Source: Centropristis striata
Taxonomy: Eukaryota > Chordata > Actinopteri > Perciformes > Serranidae
Direction of reading: 5' to 3'
DNA length: 64,000 nt
Assembly: GCF_030273125.1 (NCBI RefSeq)
Contig: NC_081526.1
Coordinates: 38,659,105-38,723,104, forward strand
Shown here: positions 48,077 through 60,871 of the stretch, one piece after another
Numbering within the stretch: the first letter of the stretch is position 1
Layout: each line of letters starts with the position of its first letter
Position numbers and translations under genes: made by a program
Notes under the pieces: generated by a model
What the model saw: only the letters and a program-made list of their open reading frames with translations
Databases searched by the model: none
Told to the model about the DNA's origin: nothing

Positions 48077-49400
48077 AAGCCAGAAATAATAGTCTTTTCT
48101 GTGGAGGTTTTTCCTCACCAGTGACGTACACCACCATGAATGTCCCGGGCTAATATCTGTAACAGGTTTCCTGCTTCCGATGTTGGAGCAGACATCCTGG
48201 AACCTGAGGAATCCCGACCTCACTCCCCCGAGACCCCCAGCTGAGAGCTGAATCAGTCGGCAGCCACTTCCCCCCAGTGTTTCCACTGACGTCAGCTCCC
48301 ATGCAGGCAGACAGAGAGGGAGTGAAGTTAACTATTACAGCATCCCAGAGCTATGAGGTGCTACTGCTCTCTGACAGCTCACATTTGTTTTCCAGGAACC
48401 CTGCAGAGCGTTCTGCATCAAGAGCCACAGACCTGATGTTGCAACTTCGCTGCCCAAAAGAATGTGCTCTCTGCTCACCTGGGAGGAAAGAAATTCTGTT
48501 TAAGCAATCAGATGTTATTGATAAAACCCATGACAGTCCACTCCATATAAACATTTTACAAGATGTACATATAACAATCTATTTTGATGAGAAAATGAAA
48601 TAATCCCCACTTAGACTTCACAAGTGTCTGAGATCATCAATGTGATTTATGCATTATTGAATTTGTGATCAAATGGGCATGAAATGAACTCATTTTCAGA
48701 CACCATTGAACACATGAAAAACTGACTGTTGTGGTTTCTCACTCAGCAGTCTTGAAATAATAATACATGTGATTATTCTCGTGGGGATTAATCCTCATTT
48801 TTTTCCCCATCAGGCTTCAGATCTGAAGAGCAAATTTGGCATTGCCCAATGTACATACTATAAACTCTAATTAAGTTACTCCAAAAGCACAACCACACAA
48901 AGAAAGCGAATGGTGTTTGCTTTAATCTTAAAAAAGGCTTAGATATTTCTGTTTGGGGGAACTTAAGAGTAATGCTGGCAGCGTTACAGATCAGTGCTTC
49001 ATCCCTGCTGCAACAGCCTGTGCAATATGTGAGGAAATTTGGATTTTGTCCGTCTTGCTGAGAGCGTGATAAGAAGACCGGCATCAATTTAATTTCTGTG
49101 TTTTTAGAAAGAGATGTTTGTTTGTTTCATGTTTGTCCTGTGGTGATACTGCTCTGTATGTGTTGGTGTAGTTGAGCACAAAGACTTCCAGCTGACTCTT
49201 TCCTCAACAGAAAAATGTCAGAATTCGCCGCTTGCTTAAACTTATACTGCTTTTAGTCCGTGACGAGCAAAGGCAGAAGGATTGTAGTCAGGGTCCATAA
49301 TTAACATTGTCACTCACCATATGTATTGTCTGATATATGCCTTCTTTACAACACATTTCCATCATTACAACAAATAGGTTGTTTGACCATGTCTTGTATT
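48077..49400. other. no gene or named repeat recognised
   Basis: About 1.3 kb without recognised repeats. The 108-residue + strand frame at 48277-48603 has no recognisable domain. Confidence 0.35.
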
Positions 49401-49404
49401 GGTG

Positions 49405-50760
49405 GGGGCTTGTGTACATTCCACCCAAGGCAACTGCTGAAGTTCCATGTGAAGTTCTACATGACCTCGTTGCTAGGATACAGACTAAACACCCAGCAGC
49501 ATACTTGATCATATCAGGGGACTTCAATCATGTTTCCCTCTCCTCTCACCTGACTGTGTTTAAACAGTTAGTTAATTGTCCCACCAGAGAAAATAAAACC
49601 CTTGATCTGCTGTATGCTAATGTCAAACAAGCTTACAGAGCTACTGCCATGCCCCCAATAGGAAAATCTGACCACAACTTAGTTATTCTGGAGAATAGCT
49701 GCCAACTAAATTCACAGTCAGGAAATGGACACCAGAGGCAACTGAGGCCCTAAAGGACTGCTTTGAATGTACAGACTGGAATGTGTTGCTGGAAACAGAG
49801 GAGAACAGTTAGGACATTGACAGACAGGTTGACTGCTTTACTGATTACATCAACTTCTGTAGAGACACGGTCATACCCACTAGGACTGTACGCTGTTTCC
49901 ACAATAACAAACCTTGGATTACTAGTGATTTAAGGGCAATCATCAATGAGAAGAAGGCAGCTTTTAGAGATGGTGACAAAGCACGGCTCAAACTAGTACA
50001 ATATAAGTTGAAGAAGAGATTAAAGATGGCAAAGGTGGAATACAAGAAGAAACTGGAGAGAAATCTACAGAACAGCAACATCTGTGAAATGTGGAGAGGA
50101 CTCAACACCATCTCTGGTTACAACAACAAAGACAGCCAGTGACGGGTGATGTAGAAGGAGCTGATGAACTCAACCATTTCCTCTGTTGTGCCGGTACCAA
50201 AAATAAAATGTCCAGCTGAACTTAATGACTACAGACCAGTAGCCCTCACTTCTCACATCATGAAGACCTTGGAGCAGCTGATTCTACGCCTGCTGAGAGC
50301 TGAAGTCAAAGACTAACTCGACCCCCTGCAGTTTGCATACAAACAACACATGGGAGTGAACGATGCTGTCCTCTACATGCTTCACCGTGCCCTTGATCAT
50401 CTGGAGGAAACTGGTGCTGATGTGAGAATCATGTTCTTTGATTTTTAAGCACATTCAACACCATCCAACCCAACATACTCAAAAACAAGCTGACAGAGAT
50501 GGAGTGGATCTTTCCTTCATCTCCTGGATCACAGATTACCTGACAGGAAGACCACAGTATGTCAGGTTGGGGAACTGTGTTTCTAGGGCATTAATGAGCA
50601 GCACAGGGGCTCCACAAGGCACTGTTCTGGCTCCACTCCTGTTCACACTGTACACAGGGGCTCCACAAGGCACTGTTCTGGCTCCACTCCTGTTCACACT
50701 GTACAGGGGCTCCACAAGGCACTGTTCTGGCTCCATTCCTGTTCACACTAACCCTAACCC
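49405..50760 (+). pseudogene. dead L2-type LINE fragment (endonuclease and RT remnants)
   Basis: The translated + strand shows the C-terminal half of an APE-type endonuclease: VYIPPKA, ISGDFNHV, NKTLDLLYANV and GKSDHNLV. A linker follows with FTDYINFCRDT and RCFHNNKPWITSDLR, then reverse-transcriptase pieces (LNDYRPVALTS, DPLQFAYKQ, GAPQGTVLAPLLFTLY). The order fits fish L2/Maui elements. It is 5'-truncated inside the endonuclease, interrupted by stop codons and frame changes, and has an internal deletion near 50180-50200 joining the linker to the RT start. It ends abruptly after the GAPQG motif, before the catalytic YADD region, so it cannot be active. Confidence 0.85.
50605..50748 (+). repeat. 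49-51-bp tandem triplication inside the LINE RT
   Basis: The block aggggctccacaaggcac...gttcacactgtac occurs at 50605, 50656 and 50705. The first spacing (51) keeps the frame, so GAPQGTVLAPLLFTLY is encoded twice. The second (49) shifts it. Confidence 0.95.
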
Positions 50761-50814
50761 GCAGCAGCTCGTCTATTGACCATAACATCAGTGGATGTGT
50801 GTGGCTGAATGACA

Positions 50815-51918
50815 TGAGGGGGAAATAAGGCATAAAAATAAATAATCTTGCAGAAAGCGAGAACTGGAGAAGCAAAACAGCAAGCAACACTCTCTCACAG
50901 ACACACACACACACACGCTGCCAGTAGACTGTGAGCTGAAACTACAGAGCAGCCAGAGTCAGAACATGCTGCAGAAAAACGTTGCAGAAGCAGAATTGAG
51001 CATTTTAGTCTCAAAGTAGAGATGAGCTAGTCCGCCTATGTAAACATCGATTTCTGTCGCTCTACATACGTCATCTGGTAATAACTGATACGATTGGCTA
51101 AGAGCTACCTACAGACGCTTTTGATAGACATTCGTAGCGCCCAATAAACGGCTCTGGAGGATCGTAAACCACACCTCCTCTATGGAGAAATGAATTTCTG
51201 GTGTCCGGACTAATCTCATTTGTGATTAGTCTGGCGTTATGATAAAGATGTATATGAGAGAGTTAAATTACCAGCTTCACACACTTCTATAACTCTGCTG
51301 GGTCCTGGTTGTAATGGTCAGTAGCTTGTAGTTTTTGTGTTTATTGACAAATCTTTTTACGGATAGATGCACTTCTTTATCAGTGTTTGAGCTCAGCTGC
51401 ACATTTCACAGAGCTACCTGTGCCTTAAACACACAGAAGTAAAGCTGATATTTTTCACTAAGCCCTTGGTAAGAAAGTAAATATTAAATTTCACAAGTAA
51501 ATATAAAATTTCACAAGTTAAAACACTCCTTTAACCATTTCCATATTGCACAATGTGACAGGAGTCCATAATGAAAGCCTTTCAGCCTTTTTTTGCCTGC
51601 AGAATATTTGCCCAGCTGTTTATTTTCTTGAAATAGTTGAGCAAGCATAAGACACCCACACACACACCTGAACTTCTGCTGAGATGTCAAAGTTTCAGCA
51701 CTAGCAAAGACAGGGAGCAGCAGGTTTTTGAAGATTGTTTTCTTTTCACAGACACAATCACCGCAGGAATGCACCACTGAGACGCAGAGGTCAGAGCGTG
51801 TTCAAAATAAAACTGTGAAGAGCCGCTGAGGAAAAAGACAAACTAGCCTGTGTCTTATAGATGCACACAGAAATACACACATGTAAAGTAAACACACACA
51901 AGTGAAAGCCCCCACACT

Positions 51919-51973
<55 letters not shown>

Positions 51974-52140
51974 CACTACAAATGCATGCATAATTAATAA
52001 TATACACTGTTGATCCCTGTAGGTAAATTCTCACTCACAGCAAGGTTACACTTAGTCAGCTGCACATGCAGTGTGTCTGTTTGTACACTCAGTTTAAAAA
52101 ACTGTTGTTTATTCACTCAATGTTAATCTGAGTTTGGTCT
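50815..52140. other. no gene recognised; (CA)n at 51920-51970
   Basis: Apparently unique DNA with a (CA)n tract of about 25 repeats at 51920-51970. Confidence 0.4.
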
Positions 52141-52144
52141 GATT

Positions 52145-52480
52145 GTAGCAAATGATGCTGTTGACCACCACATTATAGTTCAATGTCTGAACCTTCTGTG
52201 ACTGCACTGCAGTGTTTCTCCTCCCATCTCACAGACAGGGTTTTGTAAGTAACGGTGAATTTGTATTGTAATATCTTGGATGGTGTTTTGACATGTGGTG
52301 TCCCCCAGGGATTGATCTTTGGACCCATTGTATTCTGCAGATACATGCTGCCACTCGTTTGTTCATTTTGTCATTTAACTTGAAAAGCTTTTTTTGTACT
52401 GAGCAACTGTTTAAATGCAATTTGAAACTGGGCGGCAAGTAATTTTTCTACAGTTATGCAGATAAAACTGAGATTTTCAT
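52145..52480 (+). pseudogene. degenerate LINE reverse-transcriptase fragment (Rex1/CR1-like)
   Basis: The + strand keeps three RT landmarks in order: a DAVDHHII block (usual form xFDTVDHxIL), GVPQGLIFGPIVF followed by YMLPL, and FYSYADKTEIF, a decayed YADD motif. Stops and frame changes lie between them. This order and the YMLPL segment are typical of Rex1/CR1-type fish LINEs. The remaining ORF2 is absent. Confidence 0.75.
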
Positions 52481-52495
52481 TAGAGCCCGACTGAT

Positions 52496-52637
52496 TTACA
52501 TTTACATTTAGTCATTTAGCAGACGCTTTTATCCAAAGCGACTTACAGGAAGAATAAAAGCAAACAATCAAGGTCTAGTGCAATAATATTTAGTGTAGGT
52601 AGGAGCAGTACCGGAGACAACCTTGTAGGCAGCATTA
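52496..52637 (+). mobile_element. short fish repeat (tagcagacgcttttatcc) with GACTGAT duplication
   Basis: It carries catttagcagacgcttttat and aaagcgacttac, a very widespread fish repeat. It is flanked by GACTGAT at 52489-52495 and 52638-52644. The interrupted sequence (gcccgactgat...atatcgg) looks like another dispersed repeat. Confidence 0.75.
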
Positions 52638-52644
52638 GACTGAT

Positions 52645-55600
52645 ATATCGGACATATTGTTAACTGTGTATGTTTTCTAATATGCGTGGATATGAAAACA
52701 TTTTTTACAGAACATAATCCAGAAAATTTTGCTTGGAGTGAAAAGGAAATGATGTCATATAGCTTTCTTTCTTTTTTAGTTTAGTTTAGTTTTGTAGCAT
52801 TTTACTGATACTGAACATAACTGTACTGTTACTGTATGTTGGTACTTTATTAAAAAAAGAGCTAAAGACTTTGTTTTCTCAGTTTTTCATTTATTGAAAT
52901 GGTTGGAAATGCAATGCATTGTATGGTATGGAAAACATGATAATGTTAAACATTCTGTCACATAGAAAAGATCTATCTTCATTCTTGCAGAAAAATGCAT
53001 CTTGTCCGTATAATCAGTGATTTTCCCCTGAGAAAAGAGAAAAGATTGTGCCTTCCAGTCTGCTCGAGGTCTTTGGATTCTATGGATTCTGTTAAAAAGC
53101 AGCAACAACCGGCCTTTTCAGACAGGCTTTTAGTTGGCATGTGCTATTTTATATTTTTAACGTGGTGTTTTAGCTTTGTTTTACAAGTTGTATTTAGTTT
53201 CTACTAGATTAGATTTCTTTGAGTCCTAACTTTCACCTCATAGTGTAAATTCTGCTGATATCTGGGAATACAACAGGTTTTTTTTATCATATTTGTATCT
53301 ATTTAAATGTGTTTTTTTCTGGCAGAGGTGTTTTTGCATTTCTATAAGTAAAGTATGCAACACCACCATCTATGGGCTTCAAATAACAAACACAGTGTAA
53401 CTCCTGTTGGGTTTTGACTCCATTACTGCCGTCATTCTGCTTTAAGGGTCCTCAGGTCCTCCTGTTTGTCCGTTAGTTCTGTCCTGTGAGTAGCCTGCCT
53501 CCTCTTGGTGAGACTTAGAAAGAGACTCAGACATTAATAACTTGCAGACACAAGAGGGAGCTATTAGTCCAGTAATGTCTCCCTGACCTGGAGTGACCCA
53601 CTGAGCAGCTGTACGGCAGGAAGACCTCCTTAAATCCTAACATGGCTAATTATCATGCAAAGTGTGTCTTTGGAGGATGATTTCTAGATACTCTTTCACC
53701 TGCATTTTACTGTATTAAATTGTTATTTGATGAGGCTTTATGATGAGTTTGCTTTGTGGTAGTGACTGGGCTAGCAAAGCACAATTTGCCTTTTTTCTTG
53801 TTGGTGATTGTCTGCTTTAAGAAACAGGCAGGTTTTTAGTGTATATCACCTCTGGTTACAGGTCCATGAGATGCTGTACAATGAAATGAATTATTTTATC
53901 AAACCTCGAAATTATTTAGCCCCTAATAACAGTTAATCATTTCAGCTATTCAGGTCCTCGGCAATTCAGCGGACTGTGCTTTATAATTTTCCGTGTCCTT
54001 GAACGAGCACTTCAGTCTGCTAAATGTGGGAAGTCTTTGTGCGGTACCAATAAATCATCATGAAGAAAATACCACATGTGACCATTTCCGTTTTAAAATT
54101 ACAAAAAAAAAGACTTTCTTTTCAGTTTCATTTGATCGGAGGAAGTAAATTCAAGCAAACCTCACAATAATGAATATAAAAAGTCGATTTGCATTCTTTC
54201 TCTGCAAAAATCACTCTTGTTTGTAACATCCCTAAAATAACCTGTAGACCCTGTGAGCTGATGGTTCCTGGGTGGTCCCAGCCCCTGGACTGAGACTGCT
54301 GCTCTCTGACAACCTATTACACAGTTCAGGAGCATTAAATGGATCTCGTCTTTGTCTTATCTGTACCTCTTGAAAGCTGCTTCGACAGGAAGAAACGTGA
54401 CAGATTTCACTACTGCATTTTTACTCAGTTTGAGATAACGACATTTATCTTAATATCTGTTTCATCCTAAGAAGTAGATGACATAGATGCACACCAGTCC
54501 TTGGCTCAGCTGGGCGTATTAAAGACGAAGGGAAGGTGTGAGTGACTGAGAAGGACTATGATGTCTGTTTAAGATGTATTAGTTTCAGCCAGTGTCTGTT
54601 TTTCCCCTGTACCCCTGCATTCCCCAGCTCTCCCCTTTGTTGCCTCTCCTCCCGCCTCTTTCCTGAGGGGCCTGCAGTCAACTTTGACCTGCACAAAGAG
54701 CTTGTTAAATGCCTGTGTAATCCCTGTGTCTCTGTTTGCGAGTGTGTTTTTATTCAAGGTTTTTTTGCGGGTGCCATGTCCGTGTGTGCTTATGTGTAAT
54801 CCTCAGGTCGGTCACTCAGGAGACATCTTGTCTTGGCCCATCACATCAAGCTGATTGATCACTCAGGCCTAAAGCTTTAACTCACTTACCAACAAGCTTT
54901 TCCTAAAGCCGGAGGGCAGCCTCCTTCAGCCAGATCAATACACCCAACAAATCTCACCATCAGACATTTTCCCCTGTTTGAAATACAGCCCCCTGGGGGG
55001 TTTACAGGAAGATGGAAAAATTATGAAAATTCAGTCCAAGCTCCGAGCTGTGCCAACTGAGCACGGCGGCCTCTTTGAATGAAGACAGATGATCCAGAGT
55101 GGTCTGACAGTGAGTCACTGACATCCACAGACATGCCTGTCTCTTCCTCTCAGCCCGGTGCTCACCTCAGCATGGAATGCAGAGGAATGCTACTCGGTTC
55201 TCATGGCTAACAACCCAGGATATGAATCAACCTGCCCTCTCTACATTCACACATACAGGGATGGGGAAAGTGCGTGCATGTGTGCAGAATGGCGAACAGA
55301 TATAGAACATAGTTGGGCTTAGAGTCATAGAGTGAGTGAGAACAATGTTTATAGTATTGCACAAATATGTGGTGGAACAGTTAAAATAAGCCTGTTTGTG
55401 CAGGCACTGCAAATACACGAGTGTTTGAATTTGAGATGCTGTTGCAGATCTTGATAGTGAAGATGTTGATGGAGGAGGCTGCAATTCTAATTCTGTTATT
55501 TTTCATTTTTCTATTTCATGTAAGGCAAGTAATGTAAATGTAGGGTGTCTGATTGTTTCACTATCAAATTATGTTATTACAGATGCAACTAATAAATAGT

Positions 55601-58404
55601 ATCATTGATTACTTTGTAGGTTAATTGTGTTTGGTCTATAAAATATCAGAAAATAGTAAAAAAAAAATGTCCATTACAGTTTCTCACAGTTTAAATGTTT
55701 AAATTGTTTTGTAAGTCCAAAACCCAAAGTTTAACATTGTATAAAACAGAGAAATGCAAGAAATCTCCATATTTGAGTTGGCTGGAAACACGATTTCTTT
55801 TTTTAATGATACATATTTAACCAAAATAGTAAATTGTTGTGGCTCTCATGTCATCTTTTAACAAAATTCTGTTGTACAAAGTAATATTTCCAAGCAAACT
55901 GTAATTAATGACTAGAATGGCAAATGGTGCATTCACTTACTCCTTGGATTGTCCCATTTCCCGAGTTGGGAAGTCACTCTTCAGGCGTGTTCAGGCACTC
56001 TTCAGGTGTGTTTGTGAGCATTAGTAGTTAGTAACCATTAGTCAGTAACCATAGTAACCATTAGTAATGTGGGAACAACATGAACGCTACAGAGCAGATT
56101 AAACAACATGCTGGTAGCTGTTTCCATTATTTGCATGACAATGAAGAGCATAAGAAACAGATCAGGTCCATAGATCAGACTTAGAACTTTGTTTTTCCAA
56201 TAAATCTGAGTGTATGACAAATGCAGCACCAATGCCCTTTCTTGCAATGTGTGTGAAAGTGAAAAATAATTTGTGTCTCCGCCCTGTGAATCAGATCCGC
56301 TCCAAATGTTATGGGTTCCTCCTAGGGATGGGCGTTTGGAAGAATGCTGCCAACTAGAACATCTATAACGTTAAAAATCAATGAATTGATTAATCGCATA
56401 TTGGCAAAATAATATATATTAGATAGTACTGTGCAAAAGCCTGTTTTGATAACGGATGCTTTTATTTTGAAAGGACTAAAAGAGACTTGATCTTGTCAAT
56501 CATAAAACTAACTCAAGGGAGATTAAACTGTAAATGTAACGTCAATGAGTCCAGTGTTTTATGTTTTAGCCCCCGAAGAGACATGAGGTTAGTTTTCACA
56601 GTAATCTTGTATATTTAGGTGTGTTTTGTGTTTAAATAAGTTTTGGATAAAATCAAACTCAGTAGTTCATGCTAGCAAGGTTTGATACAATAAGCTAGTT
56701 TTGCTCAAATTAATACTCTTGTATTTCTGTGTGTTTTATAATTGTTATTGCAACTTTCAGATTGCAAACTGCAGCTTTATCCAACTTAATTCTCAGCTCA
56801 TTGGCTTATTCATGCTGATACGCAGTCATAGATTAAATTAAAATGAAAAAAAAATACAAAGGTAGATTAAAAATTCCATGTGATCGACCAAATTATTAAC
56901 AACCATTATTCGATCATCGAATAATTATTATTATATACAGACAGACACAACTGAAAACATAACCTCTTTGGCAAAAGTAATTAACTAAATATGTTACAAA
57001 AGAATGAGTTTTACAGTAGAATTCAGTGAATTAACAGTGATTTAACAGCATTTCAAAGCCGTTTCCTCGCTTTTTCCTGTCAAAGTGGATTTGAATCATC
57101 AGGATGTTCTCTCTGCCTTCACTAAGTGTTTTGTTTCTGTCATCGCCATGTGAACTTCAGCAAACCTCAGACTGTCTTTGTGTTGATGGTAGTGGGTGGT
57201 ACATTTTGACAAGATTCTCATGGTTCCCATAGGATTTAATGGCCTGACAGACAGAAACTGACAACCTCTAGTTAGTTTACAACAAGATCTGTGTGTTTTG
57301 CATTTACCCTAAGGCCACATACCAAGGTGTGTGTGTTTCTCTGTCAGACTAATGTTATCTAAACTACCCCAGCAAGCATTTTGCTTTGAATGGGAAGGGC
57401 AGAGATAAGATGAATAAATTAGCAACCATCGGTAGCCATTCCATTCTTTTTCTAAGGAAGGAATGCAGGCTGGTGCTGAGGGTCTCTGCAGCCTCAGAGG
57501 TTAATAACTGGTTCCTCTGACTGGGCTATGAACGTGTTTCACAGGCCAATACAGGAGCTGCTGTTTTGACAGATACCTGTTATGCTCAAATGGGTTTTCC
57601 TGCAGAATGGGATGCACAATAGCAATCAGGGACACAAACGTGTGCACGAATGCATCACACAGAAAGGAGTGCGGGATGAAGTCTTCATGAACTGAGACCA
57701 AGCACCCCAGGTCAAAGGTCAAGCTACTGATTTGGCCTCTTCCCCTCCCACCCTCTCCAAACTGGGAGCCCTCCCCAGCCGCCACGCTTCAGAGGGAGAG
57801 TGCTGAACATATCATGAGCTGACAGCCTCATTCACCACCGCAGGGGTAAATACACAAGCTGCCCCCCACCCCAATACTTTCTCCATGCTCACTTTCCTGC
57901 AGGACAGCCTTAAAAAAAGGTCGGAACATATCTTTAAATCTTCCCATCTTCTTTGCCCTTTTTACCTTCTATTCCTTCCATCTTCTCCCCCCCCCTCTCT
58001 CTCTCCCTGTAGTGGTGGAATCCCAGCCCCATCCACCTAAGTGTCACTGAAGAATGTTCCATCATTTAAACGGGGGAGAATGCTCCGCTAATATATAACC
58101 AATTACACTGGTCACATTTCCTGTGTCTCCTTTGAGCTCTCTGCAGGCTCAAAGTGCCAATCAGGCCAGGAATGCCAGAACATGGCTCTTATTTGCCAGG
58201 GGTCAGCGCACCAGTAACCTCACATTCTAAAGGACCATTGTTCCCATGGCCAGAAAACTCGGAGAGGCACACATACACATCCAGGGTGAAAGACACACAC
58301 ACAAACCCTGGACCCTAGAGGCCCCACATCAAGGGCCCGCTCTGTTTAAACAGCATCCGCCTGCACAGCCACCCTCCATGAAAGGGATTAAACAAGGTGT
58401 GTGT
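52645..58404. other. 5.8 kb without recognised genes
   Basis: Mostly unique DNA. It holds an inverted piece of a SINE-like repeat at 56280-56325 and a probable hAT-like remnant around 56327-56935. Segments such as 53900-54060, 54650-55080 and 57400-58240 look less AT-rich and repeat-free and could be conserved noncoding sequence, which cannot be judged from one genome. Confidence 0.35.
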
Positions 58405-59261
58405 GCATATGTGTGCTCATACGTGTATGAATGCTGAAGAAAACGTGCATTTTGATAAATAATTGAATCCAGAATTGTATTGTAAAAATGTCGTAGAATG
58501 GAGTAACTCTTATTCTTTGTTGCAGGATATTGGCACGTTTTAAAAATAAATAATATGAAGATGTATGCAAAGGAAAGTCAGACTTTTGAGAGAAGAAGTC
58601 CCAGTTAGCTGCATATGTGTGTGTGCATATGTGTGCATATGTGTGCTCATACGTGTATGAATGCTGAAGAAAATGTGCATTTTAATAAATAATTGAATCC
58701 AGTATTGGATTGTAAGGTAACACTTTACAATAACCATCATTTATAGATGGTAAATAGATAGTTTATTAAAGTTTAATCATAATTTATAAACCGTATATAG
58801 GCCATTTGGTTGGTAAATAGAAAATGTATTAATGTTGAACTATAATTTATAAATGCCAAATAGATGGTATATTAATGTAAGTTGATAGTAACTTTATCAT
58901 TAACAAACAATGACATTATAATTATTAGTTTATTAATAGTTTTGCACTCATTATAACATTTTAACACCAATGTTAAGTATGTAAATTAGTATAAAATGAT
59001 TCAAACACCTTTAAGAAATTGTTTGAAAACATTTAAAGATTAAATATGTATAGCACTTTGTAAATGGTTAATAATTGGTTTATAAACCATCTATAAACAT
59101 CACTTAGATGGTTATTGTAAAGTGTTACCGATTGTAAAAATGTTGTAGAATGGAGTAACTCTTATTCTTTGTTGCAGGATATTGGCACGTTTTAAAAATA
59201 AATTATATGAAGATGTATGCAAAGGAAAGTCAGACTTTTGAGAGAAGAAGTCCCAGTTAGA
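58405..59261 (+). repeat. 205-bp tandem duplication, second copy split by a hAT element
   Basis: Unit 1 (58405-58608) runs from gcatatgtgtgctcatacg to agaagaagtcccagttag. Unit 2 starts at about 58611, is interrupted at 58716 and continues at 59130-59261 to the same end. Confidence 0.88.
58716..59129 (+). mobile_element. hAT-type element, GGTAACACTTTAC ends, 8-bp TSD
   Basis: Ends are ggtaacactttacaataacc and ggttattgtaaagtgttacc, perfectly inverted. GATTGTAA duplications lie at 58708-58715 and 59130-59137. The interior is AT-rich. A second copy starts at 63934. Confidence 0.93.
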
Positions 59262-59506
59262 GTGAGTGTGTGAGACAAAGAGACGGAGTGTGTCTGGCTC
59301 GTTGCAGGTACTCAAACTGTCCGTGCACAAAGCAAAGCGACAGAGCAAGGATGCTCTATGATGCACGGCGCCTTTCAGAGCCACGACATTCTGTCTGTTA
59401 CATTTCCTTACAAGAGCTGGAAACATAAACAAAAGACTTGTTGAGAATGAGCACTTGTCATTGCAATGTGTGCGTTCAAATTAAAAAACAAAACAACACA
59501 ACACTC

Positions 59507-59513
<7 letters not shown>

Positions 59514-59563
<50 letters not shown>

Positions 59564-59584
59564 TCTCTCTCTCTCTCTCTCTCT
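59514..59584. repeat. (CT)n microsatellite
   Basis: About 35 CT dinucleotides with one tcctc interruption. Confidence 0.97.
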
Positions 59585-59969
59585 GTCTCTATGTTGATCA
59601 TGCTGGTTATTCCTCCACTTAGCAGCTAATTCTGACCTAAACGAGATGGTTTTACCTACAAGTGGGTGCAGTTAATGTACATAACACAGCCAAATGTATG
59701 TGGACGCCGAAATATTACACCCACATGGGTATTAATGTGCTAAAAGCATCCACTCTTTGTGCAAGGATGTGATCACATGTGTCCACGTATTTTTGTCCAT
59801 TCAGTTTATATCATAACAGACAAAGAGTTCAGTTAATAAGATACGGTACAGTTTTTCTTTATTCACTTAAGAATTTATGTGATAAATAAAAATCAATAAA
59901 TCCCACCTCAACAAGGAGTGAAGTATTTGTGTGAAGCCAATGCAGAAGTACCTTAAACCTGCATTCTTT

Positions 59970-60300
59970 TTAATGTCCAGCAGGGGGCGACTCCTCTTGC
60001 TGCAAAAAGTCTGATTGTAAAGAAGTCCATGAGTAAATGAGCCTATACTTCTCATTTGATTTATTACCTCAGTAAACATTTTCTGAATGAGTTTATGCTC
60101 TCAGTCTTTAGTTTGAAGTCTTCTTCAATTCAGCATGATGTTCTTTTTGTAAATTATGGTCCCATTTACAGTAAACCACATTATAAAGCAAGGTATGCTT
60201 TAGGGTGTGGAGACCTGGTGACTGACAAGTTGCTGCCTCAGCAACCTATCAATCAGGAAAGAAGCGTAGCACTGTCTATCTATGGTACTGTATCCATTTA
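59970..60300 (+). repeat. probable common fish repeat (tccagcagggggcgactcc)
   Basis: The words tccagcagggggcgactcc, aaaaagtctgattgtaaagaa and gcatgatgttctttttgtaa belong to a dispersed repeat frequent in fish genomes. No second copy lies in this window, so the call rests on recognition alone. Confidence 0.5.
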
Positions 60301-60460
60301 AATAGCCATACATTTAGTTTACCTCAGTGTTAACATTACCTATTGAAGCCAACTTTGCACAGCAACGCCAGGATCCAGGTGCAGCCTGTTACAGGTACAG
60401 GTGGGCGTGCATCGAGTCCTCAGGTTCAGGTCAGATACACTCTGGTCCAGATCTGTTCCA

Positions 60461-60871
60461 CACTGTAAAAAATAATCTGTTTAATTTACGGAAAAATACC
60501 GGCAGCTGTGGTTGCCAGAACCTCACCGTAAAAATTACAGTGAGTGGGTTTTCTATTCTAAATTTAAATGTAAATATCAGCAAAAAATGTCATTTAGACT
60601 GAATAATCCTGTTATTTTTTAGGGTAATTGTGTCATTCATTCACACATCATGGTATTTCTCCATAAATTTTGCATGAAAATGTTATATTTTTACAGCAAA
60701 ACTGTGTGTTTCTTCCAGTTTATGACAGTAAAAGTAAAAGTTATGTGCTATTCTTTGATTTACGGTTATAAAAGTGTATAATACGGTGATATACAATTTT
60801 TCATTTTACGCCCTATTTCTGATGTATTTGACAGTGTTTTACTGTTATTTCTACAAACATTTTTTACAGTG
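60461..60871 (+). mobile_element. CACTGT element (family D), TSD CA
   Basis: Starts cactgtaaaaaataatctg and ends attttttacagtg, flanked by CA on both sides. It is the stand-alone version of the left part of 40115-40729. Confidence 0.85.

Noticed and set aside
48277..48603. 108-residue + strand open frame as a possible gene
   Set aside because: No signal peptide, domain, splice context or recognisable family.
50749..50760. taaccctaaccc as a possible interstitial telomere repeat
   Set aside because: Only two units at the broken end of a LINE fragment, too short to distinguish from chance.
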